Origin: Oscillatoriales cyanobacterium RM2_1_1
Lineage (GTDB): Bacteria > Cyanobacteriota > Cyanobacteriia > Cyanobacteriales > Microcoleaceae
Assembly: GCA_012033335.1 (NCBI GenBank)
Contig: JAAURB010000024.1
Coordinates: 1-55,865, forward strand
DNA: 55,865 bases
Direction: 5' to 3'
Shown: piece by piece, positions 17,283 to 29,767 of the stretch
How positions within the stretch are numbered: position 1 is the first letter of the stretch
How the letters are laid out: each line of letters opens with the position of its first letter
The notes under the pieces: model-generated
Databases searched by the model: none
Told to the model about the DNA's origin: nothing
The model's input: only the letters and a program-made list of their open reading frames with translations
Program-made: the position numbers and the translations under genes

Positions 17283-18500
17283 TTAGGTAGAGTCCCGATC
17301 CGTTCGCACCCATTCCTGTTGGCGTTTGAACAGAAAGGCGAAATACAAGGGGATTTTCCAGAGAATATAGCCTGGAATACTGAGCAGAGTCTTGAGGGGA
17401 ACCTGATCTTGACCGAACTTTAACCAAGCCAAAGCTACAGCTAAAAGCAGCAGTCCCCCTTCTATAACTGATAATACAAAGGGCTGCCAGGCCATCCCAA
17501 AAAACAGGGCCAGACCCGTCAGGGCGGTAACTCCAAGCCACAACATTACCAGCAACGATAGGGGCGGAACCGATAAATCCAGGGCCATGGCCAATAAGTC
17601 CCAGCGCCTTTGCTGAATCGCGGCCTGAATCAGGCGGGGCGCTTGACCCAGGATCAATTGGAGATGGCCATGTTCCCAGCGGGTACGCTGGCGGGTAGCC
17701 GCCTGCTCCTGCTGGGGCAGTATCCCAATTACCATGGCTTCCGGGCAAAACAGCGGTGGAAATCCAGCGATCGCCAGATCAATTCCCAGTTGCATATCCT
17801 CAACGATATTGCCACTGGCCAGGGAAATACCTTGCAAAGACACCCACGGAAAAGCCATGCCCGTGCCTGTCAATGCACAGGGAACCCCCAAGTGTAGTAA
17901 TCCTTGGGGTCGAACCTGATTTTTGACCAGGAAGGCCAGAGCCGAAATTGAGTCTTTAGAGCTGGGGTTGGCTGGGGTTTCCATCAGGTAAAGGGCCTGC
18001 ACCGGTCTTTGGCTATCCTGGGCCAGTTGAGCAATCCGGCTGACGGTGCCGGGTTCAACCCGACAATCCGCATCCACCATCACCAGAACGTTTGGGGGCC
18101 CTGCTGATGAATTCCGGGCCAGAAATTCTAGACCGTAGTCAAGGGCATAACCTTTCCCCCGTTGCTCCAAATTTTGACGCTCCAAAACTGTAACCCCTAA
18201 CTGGCGAGCGATCGCGGCGGTTTCATCACTGCAGTTGTCAGCGACTACGACAATCTGTTCAGATCTCTGAACTTGAGGCAATAACCCCTCCAGGGTTCCC
18301 TGAATCTGTAATGCCTCATCATGGGCTGGGATTAAAACAGAGACTTTAGTTTCAGACGTTTGAGATTCAGGAAGATGTTGTCCCTTGGGATTCTCTTGAC
18401 GAGAAACAAAGGCGACTCCACACTCAATCAAAAGAACACCGACCGGAAGCGCTAAGGCTACCGTCAGAACCAGCAGAACAACATCTAAAAACCCGTTCAC
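17283..18500 (-). CDS. membrane glycosyltransferase family 2
   Basis: 405 residues. An N-terminal membrane helix (VVLLVLTVALALPVGVLL), then a GT2 catalytic domain: VSVLIPAHDEALQIQ, VADNCSDETAA, the DxD motif VMVDADCRVE, the NIVEDMQLG block and RQRTRWEHGH (Q/RxxRW), which marks processive or membrane-coupled GT2 enzymes. Two or three C-terminal membrane helices follow from about residue 310, and the protein ends with a basic stretch. First gene of a two-gene operon with the GT4. Probably makes or elongates a polysaccharide at the plasma membrane. Confidence 0.9.
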   Translation of the reverse strand: MNGFLDVVLLVLTVALALPVGVLLIECGVAFVSRQENPKGQHLPESQTSETKVSVLIPAHDEALQIQGTLEGLLPQVQRSEQIVVVADNCSDETAAIARQLGVTVLERQNLEQRGKGYALDYGLEFLARNSSAGPPNVLVMVDADCRVEPGTVSRIAQLAQDSQRPVQALYLMETPANPSSKDSISALAFLVKNQVRPQGLLHLGVPCALTGTGMAFPWVSLQGISLASGNIVEDMQLGIDLAIAGFPPLFCPEAMVIGILPQQEQAATRQRTRWEHGHLQLILGQAPRLIQAAIQQRRWDLLAMALDLSVPPLSLLVMLWLGVTALTGLALFFGMAWQPFVLSVIEGGLLLLAVALAWLKFGQDQVPLKTLLSIPGYILWKIPLYFAFLFKRQQEWVRTDRDST

Positions 18501-18812
18501 AAATAGCCTTGGATAAGATTGATTTTGATCTAGATCTTATCAAGCTTAACCTGCATCGACAAGGCTGGCTAACCCTCGGGATTCTGTTAACAAAAGGTTA
18601 AAATGACTTCAAGTTCTGGGGTTCTTTTACTAGATCCGACTCTCTGATCACCTGAATGACCATGGGAATAGCCCTGACAAAATCGACAGAAACCATCGAC
18701 AGAAACCAAGGTGCTTTACGATAGCTTTAAAGACGCAACTAGAAAATTTACACAAGATTTACATAAAGTACCTAGAATTTTAGAGGCAGGCTGTGCAATC
18801 TTGAATGCTTCT
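18501..18812. other. divergent intergenic region between GT2 and nucleotidase genes
   Basis: About 310 bases that should hold promoters for both divergent units. A short duplication ATCGACAGAAACC occurs at about 18683-18706. The frame of the nucleotidase is open from GTG 18711, but that leader is not signal-peptide-like. No RNA gene seen. Confidence 0.4.
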
Positions 18813-20549
18813 ATGATTCGGCGAAATTTTTTCCTGGCTCTGTTTTGCGTGATCACCGTCTTAGGGATTTCAACCGTGTCCCCAGCCCAATCTCCCCTGA
18901 CTAAAACCATTACGATTTTGGAAACCAGTGATCTCCATGGCAATCTGATGCCCTGGGATTATTTTGCCAATCAGTCGGCTGAGTGGGGGCTGGCTAAAAT
19001 TGCCACCCTGATTGAGCAAGAGCGCCTCAGAAATCCGAATACCCTGGTGATTGATAACGGAGACACTATTCAGGGAACTCCTTTGGCTTATTTTTATAAC
19101 AAAATTGATATTCAGTCTCCCCATCCCGTTGCCGCCGCCTTAAATCAGCTTCAGTTTGATGTGTTTGTTCCAGGCAACCATGATTTTGACTTTGGTCTGG
19201 AGGTTTTATCGCGGTGGACAGAGCAACTTCAGGCCACCGTCCTCTGTGCTAATCTGGTTCGTCCAGATGGCACTCCAGCCTTCAAGCCCTACATTTTGCG
19301 GGAGATCGATGGGGTAACTGTAGGAATCTTGGGATTGACAACCACGGGGGTGACCAACTGGCTGCCTGCTGAAAATTTTGGCGGATTATCCTTCATCGAT
19401 CCCATTGCCACTGCCCAACGCTATGTGCCAGAGCTCCGCCAGCAGGGAGCAGATGTGATTGTCGTAGCCCAACACACCGGCTGGGAAAAGGCTCCAGGGA
19501 AGCGTTCTAACGCCTCCGCCTGGTTAGAGAGTCCAAACACCTGGGAATCAACCCCATCACCCCCCGGCGAGAACGTCACAATTGCTTTGGCTGAGCAGGT
19601 CAAGGGGATTGACATTATTCTGGCGGGGCATTCCCACCTGGATGTGCCCCAGTCAGTGATTAATCAGGTTTTGATTGCAGAACCCTCCTATTGGGGAAAA
19701 GCCCTGAGTAAATTCACCGTCCAACTGGAGAAACGCTCAGGGGGTTGGAAGATTATTCAGAAGGACGCGGTCAATTTGCCCGTCAACGGAATCTCTCCCA
19801 ATTCTGAGTTTGTTCAGCGATTTCAATCGGCCCATGAGCAAACCTTGGAATACATTAATCAACCCATTGGAGTCGCTAAAGCAGCTTTTGTAGGAGGTGC
19901 GGCTGCTCGCTATCACAGCAGTGCCTTGGCTAACTTGATCAATAGTGTTCAAATTCAGGCGGCAGAAGGGGCAGGTTACCCTGTGGATATTGGAATTACG
20001 GCAATTTTTACTGATACTGGGGCTATCCCAGCGGGGAACATTACTTTACGGAATGCCTACAGTGTTTATGTCTATGACAACCGCCTGTTTGTGATTGAAA
20101 TTAACGGGGATATGCTGCGGCGATCGCTGGAAAAAAATGCCGCTTACTTTAAGCAATTGACTATCCCATTACCCGACTCTCCCAAAGCGGTAGTAGCGGA
20201 ACAACAGCGCAGTTATAATTGGGATCTCTACCGGGGAATTGACTACGCGCTGGATTTGACTCAGCCTCTCGGAAAACGAGTTACTCGACTGGAATTCCAG
20301 GGAAAGCCCGTCGAGCCCGATCAAACGTTTCGAGTCGCCTTGAATAATTACCGAGCCCTGGGAGGGGGTGGATATACCATGTTCAAGGAGGGAAAAATCA
20401 TCTGGCAGTCTACCCAGGAAATTCGGGAGCTGATTGCTAAGTACCTCACCTACCAAGAAATTGTTGATCCCCAGGATTATGTATCCTCAAACTTTCAGCT
20501 TGTACCAGATCTGTACGCTTATTATTTCGGGAACAAGAATAGTCAATGA
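18813..20549 (+). CDS. 5'-nucleotidase / 2',3'-cyclic phosphodiesterase family, exported
   Basis: 578 residues from ATG 18813, chosen because MIRRNFFLALFCVITVLGIS with cleavage near SPAQS is a clear signal peptide; the longer GTG 18711 start would bury it. Calcineurin-like metallophosphatase motifs are TSDLHGN, DNGDTIQG, GNHDFDFG, ANLVRPDG and GHSHLD. The C-terminal half is the 5'-nucleotidase substrate domain (FTDTGAIPAGNIT, GGGGYTMFK). Acts in the periplasm to release phosphate from nucleotides. Convergent with thyX, overlapping it by 7 bases at the 3' ends. Metal ligands look complete. Confidence 0.9.
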   Translation: MIRRNFFLALFCVITVLGISTVSPAQSPLTKTITILETSDLHGNLMPWDYFANQSAEWGLAKIATLIEQERLRNPNTLVIDNGDTIQGTPLAYFYNKIDIQSPHPVAAALNQLQFDVFVPGNHDFDFGLEVLSRWTEQLQATVLCANLVRPDGTPAFKPYILREIDGVTVGILGLTTTGVTNWLPAENFGGLSFIDPIATAQRYVPELRQQGADVIVVAQHTGWEKAPGKRSNASAWLESPNTWESTPSPPGENVTIALAEQVKGIDIILAGHSHLDVPQSVINQVLIAEPSYWGKALSKFTVQLEKRSGGWKIIQKDAVNLPVNGISPNSEFVQRFQSAHEQTLEYINQPIGVAKAAFVGGAAARYHSSALANLINSVQIQAAEGAGYPVDIGITAIFTDTGAIPAGNITLRNAYSVYVYDNRLFVIEINGDMLRRSLEKNAAYFKQLTIPLPDSPKAVVAEQQRSYNWDLYRGIDYALDLTQPLGKRVTRLEFQGKPVEPDQTFRVALNNYRALGGGGYTMFKEGKIIWQSTQEIRELIAKYLTYQEIVDPQDYVSSNFQLVPDLYAYYFGNKNSQ

Positions 20550-21280
20550 TGACTTAGTTCCCATGCTGCAATGCACTGGGGCACAATCGGTTTAATGATT
20601 TTCAATAGCCCGTCTGCATAGGCTGCAATTTCATTCTGAGCCCCGGAACCCAGGCGCAATTGAATGAAATTCAGCAATGCCTGCAAGGAAACTGTCCAAA
20701 CCCAGGATGTATAGACTGAAGGGACTAAGACCCCCCTAGCCTGTTCTCGCCCGACCCCTAAATCTAGAAGTTGACGATAGGCTGTATAGCTTTGGTCACA
20801 TTGCCGGGAGTAAATTTCTAGAGCCTGTAGATTGGCAGTTTCATCAATGAAACCTTCTGTGGCTTGTTTATTACTTTTTGCCTGCTGACGAAAGGTTTTT
20901 GGAATATAAAAATCATCGCCATCATCAATTGAAACATAGCGAAAGCTTTTTTCATTCCAGCCCAATTGTTCATCGTTGTGATTGCTGGCGATCACATGTT
21001 TCCACCATTGCCGACAGACAAATAAAGGCGCTTTGATCTTAAACTTAAACACCACCCCTCGAAAAGGACTAGTATGGTCGTGATCGATTAAATATTTAAT
21101 GAGTTTGATATCTTGTTCACTCAGCTTTTTAGAGACTTTTTCAAAGCTGGCACGAGCATCATTGACAATATCTAAATCACTGCCCATAGAGTTGATCAGC
21201 TCAATCCGACTTTTACCATCTTCTAAAGGATCAATCCAGGTTGCTATTTGAATAGTAGTTTGAGGGGTAGTTTGACTCAT
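20543..21280 (-). CDS. thyX: flavin-dependent thymidylate synthase
   Basis: 245 residues. Makes dTMP from dUMP using methylene-tetrahydrofolate, FAD and NADPH. The ThyX core is visible: HDHTSPFRGVVFKFKIKAP, then VCRQWWKHVIASNHND (the ThyX-motif region, with the RHR signature in the variant form seen in many cyanobacterial and phage members), WNEKSFRYV and near the C-terminus LRLGSGAQNEIAAYADGL. No ThyA-type sequence is present. It is divergent from dut and dCMP deaminase across 594 bases, which puts three steps of thymidylate supply side by side. Confidence 0.93.
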   Translation of the reverse strand: MSQTTPQTTIQIATWIDPLEDGKSRIELINSMGSDLDIVNDARASFEKVSKKLSEQDIKLIKYLIDHDHTSPFRGVVFKFKIKAPLFVCRQWWKHVIASNHNDEQLGWNEKSFRYVSIDDGDDFYIPKTFRQQAKSNKQATEGFIDETANLQALEIYSRQCDQSYTAYRQLLDLGVGREQARGVLVPSVYTSWVWTVSLQALLNFIQLRLGSGAQNEIAAYADGLLKIIKPIVPQCIAAWELSHH

Positions 21281-21874
21281 TCAATCCTCCTAAAGATATT
21301 GATTACTGTGCTCAAGGGAGTCAGAAACTTTATTCATTGTATGATGTAATGTTCAATTTTTGAATTTTTGAGGAATGGTGGCAGTCCTGAATCAATTATG
21401 AAAAAAATCATGAAAAAAGTGAGGGTAGGATTCACAGACGAAATCCTTGAGAAGCAAGGGACAAAATCCCCAAAAAGAAAGAGGCAATGCCTGCTTCACC
21501 CCATTTCACAAATCACTGGTGATTGCTAGATATGAAGAGTGATAGTATTGGGGATGGTTTTTAAGATTTTATTAAGATCCATAAAATTTATAACTCCAGT
21601 CACAACTCCAGCTACAACTCCAGAATTTAAGCTTTACTTAAACTTTGGATGTCTGACCTGAGATTGTCAGGATAAACTTTACTGACCTGAATTTTCAAGG
21701 TAAATTCTTTTAATCTATGGCTTGAACTTAATTCTTAAGCCTAATTCTTGAACTTAATCTACAGCGATTTTCAATCCCGGCAGGTACGAATTTCGGAGGT
21801 GGCGGCGCACCGCGTCACTAACTCCTTTACTCCAGCCTAAACACTTTAATCCTGAACTGGCAATCTTACCTTAT
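21281..21874. repeat. repeat-rich intergenic region between thyX and dut
   Basis: 594 bases with no gene. It holds a family B dispersed repeat (21482-21529: GAGGCAATGCCTGCTTCACC then CATTTCACAAATCACTGGTG), three 12-mers of AACTCCAGNNNN at 21592-21627, and a degenerate ACTTAATTCTT repeat at about 21725-21760. Promoters for the divergent genes must lie here; I see no convincing hexamers. Confidence 0.6.
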
Positions 21875-22330
21875 ATGAAGCTCAAAGTTATAAAATTAAA
21901 TCCGGATGCTATCTTACCCCACTATGCCCATGCCGGAGACGCTGGTTTAGACTTGTTTGCCCTTGAGGATCGGGCGATCGCCCCTGGTGAAAGTCAGTTG
22001 ATTCCCACGGGAATTGCGATTGAACTTGTCCCTGGAACCGAGGCCCAAGTGCGTCCCCGTAGCGGTCTGGCTTTGAAGCATCAGATTACGGTCTTGAATA
22101 CCCCTGGAACCGTGGACGCAGGATATCGCGGGGAAATCGGTGTGATTTTAATCAACCATGGCAAGACCATATTTCAGGTGACTCCAGGGATGAAAATTGC
22201 TCAACTTGTAATTGCTGCCGTGCTTCAGGTTGAGCTGATGGAAGTATCCCAGATCAGCGAAACCACCCGAGGAGCTGGAGGATTTGGTTCGACTGGAATG
22301 ACCATGAATTCTACAGGAAGCCCCCAATGA
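21875..22330 (+). CDS. dut: dUTP diphosphatase (dUTPase)
   Basis: 151 residues, a normal trimeric dUTPase. All five motifs are present in order: [10 protein letters not shown] (I), RPRSGLAL (II), [15 protein letters not shown] (III, with the catalytic Asp and the uracil-binding Tyr), KIAQLVI (IV) and [10 protein letters not shown] (V, the C-terminal arm). It hydrolyses dUTP to dUMP, which keeps uracil out of DNA and supplies ThyX. The stop overlaps the start of the dCMP deaminase gene (ATGA), so translation is probably coupled. Confidence 0.96.
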   Translation: MKLKVIKLNPDAILPHYAHAGDAGLDLFALEDRAIAPGESQLIPTGIAIELVPGTEAQVRPRSGLALKHQITVLNTPGTVDAGYRGEIGVILINHGKTIFQVTPGMKIAQLVIAAVLQVELMEVSQISETTRGAGGFGSTGMTMNSTGSPQ

Positions 22331-22902
22331 CCCATCTTATCGGTTCCATGGCTCAAGATTATCAACCCCCGTTACGGCCCACCTGGGACGAGTATTTTTT
22401 GATGCTGGCGAAGCTGGCAGCAACCCGTTCAACCTGTTTGGCCTTTCCGGTGGGAGCCGTGATTGTTCAGGATCGGCAGGTGTTGGCGACGGGCTACAAT
22501 GGCCCGCCTTCAGGATCGGTACACTGCATTACGCAAGGCTACTGTTATCCGGGTTTACTCAGTTGTGATAGCAATAAAGCCCTACCTTCCCGAGCCGTTC
22601 ATGCTGAAGCCAATGCCGTTGCCCAGGCAGCAAAACATGGAATCTCCTGTGCTGGGGCCAGTATTTATGTGACCTTGGAACCCTGTTTATCCTGCTTGAA
22701 ATTAGTGATTTCGGCTGGGATTAAGCAAGTGTACTATGAGACCAGTTTTAATTCTGGAGATAAAGCAGTGGTCAGGGATTTATTTATTCAAGATGGCCTG
22801 GTCAGTTTGAAACAAATCGTTCTGTCAGAGGCGATCGCCCAGAAAGCGGCTGAATGTTTAATGCGACCGATTTCAATTCCCCAAACCCAACTTCAACCCT
22901 GA
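22327..22902 (+). CDS. dCMP deaminase (ComEB-like)
   Basis: 191 residues of the cytidine/deoxycytidylate deaminase fold. Zinc-site motifs are [11 protein letters not shown] (His and catalytic Glu) and LEPCLSCLK (PCxxC), preceded by [12 protein letters not shown]-like strand residues and YNGPPSG, which marks dCMP-specific members. It converts dCMP to dUMP, the substrate of ThyX. The frame begins at the ATG overlapping dut; Met 8 at 22348 (MAQDYQPP) is a possible later start. Operon with dut is clear from the 4-base overlap. Confidence 0.9.
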   Translation: MTHLIGSMAQDYQPPLRPTWDEYFLMLAKLAATRSTCLAFPVGAVIVQDRQVLATGYNGPPSGSVHCITQGYCYPGLLSCDSNKALPSRAVHAEANAVAQAAKHGISCAGASIYVTLEPCLSCLKLVISAGIKQVYYETSFNSGDKAVVRDLFIQDGLVSLKQIVLSEAIAQKAAECLMRPISIPQTQLQP

Positions 22903-23018
22903 GGACTCAAGGGGGAAATTTCAAAACTTTTGCAGTTGATCCTGGAGATGGGAACCTGGAAATAAATCAATTCCCAAAGCAGATTTAATCAAGTACAGCA
23001 GCAGAAAAATCTGACTCT

Positions 23019-24242
23019 TTACTCAGGGGTCAAAAGAATCAACTGACGAGTTTGCAGCGATCGCACGGTTTCCAGATCCAGGGGAGCTTGCACTAGAATA
23101 TCCCTGACCGTTTTAGCTAAGTCTGGAGACCGTTCCTCTCCGGGTAGCAAATTGACCTCGCAGGCTTGCATAAACTGAAATTCGTCATCAGAGAGGGTGA
23201 TCAACTTGTAGTCCGGGTCAAACAGGGTTTGACTCGGCCAGCCATTCAGGCAAGGGCTCACCTGAGGGATTGCATTTAACAGGGATTCTTCCTCTGACCA
23301 ATGATTTAAAGGCAGGGGCGGTCGTCCCAGAAAAAATTCATAGTGACTGAGTTGGGGATCGAGCAGCTCAATCAGACGATAGCGCTGCATGTCACTCAGC
23401 TCCGCTGCCCGTTCAAGCAACTCCGGAGCTTGACCCAATAATCGATCCAATTGCCAGTAATTCGGATTAGAAAACCCAATAAATTCAAGACCAGAGGCTT
23501 CAATCAGCTCAAACAGCGTTTGGATGTTGTAGTCAATTTCCTGGGGATGAACGTACATGTCAGCAAAGCACTCATCTCGCTGATTTTCCATGGCCCAACG
23601 GCTGGACTCATACTTTGCCAGGGGGTTCTCCGGGGGCAAAGCGGCAAACATCTGACGGCCCGTTTTGACCCCGTCCTGGTAATTGCCTCGCCGATTTCCC
23701 TGCAATAGGGCGATCGCTTCTTGCATCAGGCGAATTTCTCGACGACCCAGCTCAGCATAGACAAAAATATGCATCAATCCCCCCGGAGCCAGCTTCACCG
23801 CCAGGTTTCGCAGCCCCCGAATCGGATCAGGTAGATGATGTAGTACCCCGACACAGTTAATCAAATCAAACTGACCAGCCAGTTGGGTGACATCATACAG
23901 GCTCAATCGCTGAAACTCAGGTTCCGGAGTCCCCGCAGAGCAAATTCCAGATTGACTACAGCGCTCCCTAGCCATTTTGATTGCCCCATCGCTCAGGTCG
24001 ATTCCTAAAACAGCGGCTCGAGAATTGAGCTTGATCAGATATTCCGTACTTGATCCTGTACCGCATCCGGCATCTAGAATCCGAATTTGATAGTCTTGGG
24101 GGGCCTGTCCTGTGCAAAAACTATAGGCTGTGGGCCAACACCAGCGCCAGTTATAGCCAGGAGGGGGTTCATTAGACAATGGATCGGGGGGAAAGGGATA
24201 AGTGTCATAAAGCTGTTTAACGGCGGCGCTGATGTCTTCCAT
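23019..24242 (-). CDS. class I SAM-dependent methyltransferase
   Basis: About 407 residues from the ATG at 24242. A longer frame reaches TTG 24260, but that codon falls inside a 13-bp tandem repeat and is unlikely. The SAM motif I is IRILDAGCGTGSSTEYL near residue 60, followed by AVLGIDLSDGAI and, later, INCVGVLHHLPDP. The opening YDTYPFPPDPLSNEPPPGYN and a C-terminal 170-residue part are typical of a cyanobacterial group of methyltransferases of unknown substrate. No partner gene is adjacent on the same strand. Confidence 0.83.
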   Translation of the reverse strand: MEDISAAVKQLYDTYPFPPDPLSNEPPPGYNWRWCWPTAYSFCTGQAPQDYQIRILDAGCGTGSSTEYLIKLNSRAAVLGIDLSDGAIKMARERCSQSGICSAGTPEPEFQRLSLYDVTQLAGQFDLINCVGVLHHLPDPIRGLRNLAVKLAPGGLMHIFVYAELGRREIRLMQEAIALLQGNRRGNYQDGVKTGRQMFAALPPENPLAKYESSRWAMENQRDECFADMYVHPQEIDYNIQTLFELIEASGLEFIGFSNPNYWQLDRLLGQAPELLERAAELSDMQRYRLIELLDPQLSHYEFFLGRPPLPLNHWSEEESLLNAIPQVSPCLNGWPSQTLFDPDYKLITLSDDEFQFMQACEVNLLPGEERSPDLAKTVRDILVQAPLDLETVRSLQTRQLILLTPE

Positions 24243-27671
<3,429 letters not shown>

Positions 27672-27750
27672 TGTCTTGGGGTTATGGCTGAAGGTTAGTT
27701 TTAGGACTAAGTTTTAAGTCTCAACCTCAGAGCCTCAAACGTTAAACTTG

Positions 27751-27784
27751 AATTCTCCTCTGTGAATGCAGAGGAGAATTTTTA
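27751..27784 (+). terminator. terminator after apcE
   Basis: AATTCTCCTCTG at 27751-27762 pairs perfectly with CAGAGGAGAATT at 27769-27780 around a 6-base loop, followed by T residues. A flanking A-rich start on the left side could let it serve the convergent potB-like gene too. Confidence 0.88.
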
Positions 27785-27804
27785 TCAGGTTGTTAGGTTT
27801 TTCG

Positions 27805-28656
27805 TTAAGTCTGAGGACGGCTACTGCGGAAGTATAACCATACTGGGATCAACACCAAGGCTATCAACACCGTAGATAAAGCCGATCCCAATGGCCAATG
27901 TCGGGCTTGGAGGAATTGATTTTGAATCAAATTCCCAATCATCAAGGTTTTAGCTCCCCCCAGAATATCTGGAGTAATAAATGCTCCTAAAGCGGGGATA
28001 AATACCAGAATAGAACCAGCGGTAATTCCTGGGCGAGTCAACGGCAAAATCACTCGCCAGAGGGTACGCCAGTCGCTTGCTCCCAAATCCTGAGCCGCTT
28101 CCACCAGGGAAAAATCTAGCTTTTCCAAATTGGCATAGAGGGGCAATACCATAAACGGTAGATAGCCATAGACCAAACCCACTACAACCGCTAAGGGTGT
28201 GAATAAAAGCTTTATGGGTTCGTCAATGATCCCAAGACTGGCCAGAACAGAATTAATCACGCCCTCCTGGCGTAAAATCACCATCCAGGCATAGGTTCGC
28301 ACCAGAAAGTTTGTCCAAAAGGGAATAACCACCAGTAATAGCAACAAGTTCCGCCAGGGAGAACGGCGGGTGACAATAAAAAATGCCAGGGGATAGCCCA
28401 ACAATAAGCACATCCCCGTAGTCAAGATGGCCAACAGGAGCGATCGCCAAAAAACCTGGAGGTATAGAGGATTGACAATTTTGCGGTAGTTTTCTAGGGT
28501 GAATTCCCAGTCCACCCCCCCATAGGTTCCCCGTCCAAGAACGCTATAGAGCAAAACAATCAACAGGGGCAACAGAAAAAAAAACAGCAACCAAACCGTT
28601 GCCGGGAGAAGTAAAACCATCAGACTGCGACGTTTACGAGTCTCTAAATCATTCAT
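27805..28656 (-). CDS. potB: PotB-like ABC transporter permease (spermidine/putrescine type)
   Basis: 283 residues with six predicted membrane helices, the first at LPATVWLLFFFLLPLLIVLL. The permease coupling loop EAAQDLGASDWRTLWRVILPL (EAA motif with G) is at about residue 190, and the N-terminal segment fits the PotB/PotH type of polyamine importers. No ATPase, second permease or binding protein is adjacent, so it is a stand-alone gene here and the rest of the transporter must be elsewhere. Polyamine specificity is inferred from sequence type only. Confidence 0.8.
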   Translation of the reverse strand: MNDLETRKRRSLMVLLLPATVWLLFFFLLPLLIVLLYSVLGRGTYGGVDWEFTLENYRKIVNPLYLQVFWRSLLLAILTTGMCLLLGYPLAFFIVTRRSPWRNLLLLLVVIPFWTNFLVRTYAWMVILRQEGVINSVLASLGIIDEPIKLLFTPLAVVVGLVYGYLPFMVLPLYANLEKLDFSLVEAAQDLGASDWRTLWRVILPLTRPGITAGSILVFIPALGAFITPDILGGAKTLMIGNLIQNQFLQARHWPLGSALSTVLIALVLIPVWLYFRSSRPQT

Positions 28657-28733
28657 CAGAGCACTTAAACCAGGATCGGGGGGGACTGGTGGACAACCAT
28701 AGCAGAATTTCAGCCGTGATTGAGACAGAGAGA

Positions 28734-29228
28734 TTAGCGATCGCCTTGAAGCTGATAGCGACGTTGCTCCATGATTTCCGCGAATTGATCCCGCTGAGCT
28801 GGGGTCAAGATATCCCGCATTTTCAAAAGCATCTCTAGTTGAATTTTATCCTTATCCTGGCGAACTTGTTCAAGTTCCTCATGCTTACGACGAATTTCTC
28901 CCTCTGAGGCATTGCCAACCATTAATGCATTCAATTCCTGTTGGAGTTGGATCCATTGTTGGCGGCGGTTGGTAATCTCGTTTCTATAGCGGTTGTAAAT
29001 TTCCCGCATTTTCTTGCGCTGTTCCGGAGTGGTATTGAGTTCATCGAGTAATCCCTCTACTCCCCGCTCCTGTCTGTCCTGGCGCTGGGCCGGCCTTTGG
29101 GCCTGAATCTGAGCCTGCCGTTGGGCCTGAATCTGGAAAGAACCTGAAATCGGATTTGCGAACGCTTCCCCCATCTGATCCCAAACCGCAAGAAAAATTA
29201 CAAGTGTAACAATTCGATCCCTCAACAT
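28734..29228 (-). CDS. Spy/CpxP-like periplasmic protein
   Basis: 164 residues. The N-terminus is a probable signal peptide (RDRIVTLVIFLAVW, Ala-rich end before NPISG). A Gln/Ala/Arg repeat segment (about 33-52) precedes a helical domain with ELNTTPEQRKKMREIY and DILTPAQRDQFAEIM, two LTPxQ-type motifs as in Spy and CpxP. Such proteins sense or chaperone misfolded envelope proteins. Third gene after an ECF sigma and an anti-sigma-like gene on the same strand, so probably part of an envelope-stress regulon. The gap to the gene before is 167 bases. Confidence 0.8.
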   Translation of the reverse strand: MLRDRIVTLVIFLAVWDQMGEAFANPISGSFQIQAQRQAQIQAQRPAQRQDRQERGVEGLLDELNTTPEQRKKMREIYNRYRNEITNRRQQWIQLQQELNALMVGNASEGEIRRKHEELEQVRQDKDKIQLEMLLKMRDILTPAQRDQFAEIMEQRRYQLQGDR

Positions 29229-29395
29229 AGTGCGTTCCTATCTGATTCCATTCAATTTCAAAGTAGGCTCTTAAACTAAGCTTAGTTTAGAGTCTAAGTT
29301 TAGAGTTTCAGTTCAATCAGTTTCAAACTGGCCCGAATTAATAACGCAATTAACTGTGACTTTGGCTGGCAACTTCAAGGGATCATTGACTTTGA

Positions 29396-29767
29396 TCACT
29401 CTGCCCAACTCTCTTGAACCTCAAGCCATTCAGTTTCGCTCATTCCAGTCATCACCTCATCCCAGTTACTGACAATAAAGTCCTCTAGCTGTTGTTGCTC
29501 CCTCAGACTGAGTTGGTTCGGTCGATAGACTCCGTACCCAATCCAGGCGGTCAGCAACCCTGCCGTCAGGGCGATCGCGATTCTCAGGGATCTCAGATAA
29601 TGTTTACTGGTTCGATGCGATTGATTCAATTCTGCCAGAACCGTTTCTGAGTCATCAATGGCCGTCATAATCCGTTCCTCCAGGTCAGAAGAGGCTGAAG
29701 GAGGAGTAGGTTGGTATGTTTTCAGAAAATGGATGAGGGTAGACTCCTCAGGATGAAACAAAGTCAT
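29396..29767 (-). CDS. putative anti-sigma factor, single membrane helix
   Basis: 123 residues. The N-terminal part is soluble and helical (LEERIMTAIDDSETVLAELN), then one membrane helix (LRIAIALTAGLLTAWIGYGV) and a short acidic outer part. Its start overlaps the sigma-factor stop by 4 bases (ATGA), so they are translationally coupled. No zinc-binding anti-sigma HxxxCxxC motif is present, so the assignment rests on position, size and topology. Cytoplasmic N-terminus would bind the sigma factor. Confidence 0.6.
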   Translation of the reverse strand: MTLFHPEESTLIHFLKTYQPTPPSASSDLEERIMTAIDDSETVLAELNQSHRTSKHYLRSLRIAIALTAGLLTAWIGYGVYRPNQLSLREQQQLEDFIVSNWDEVMTGMSETEWLEVQESWAE

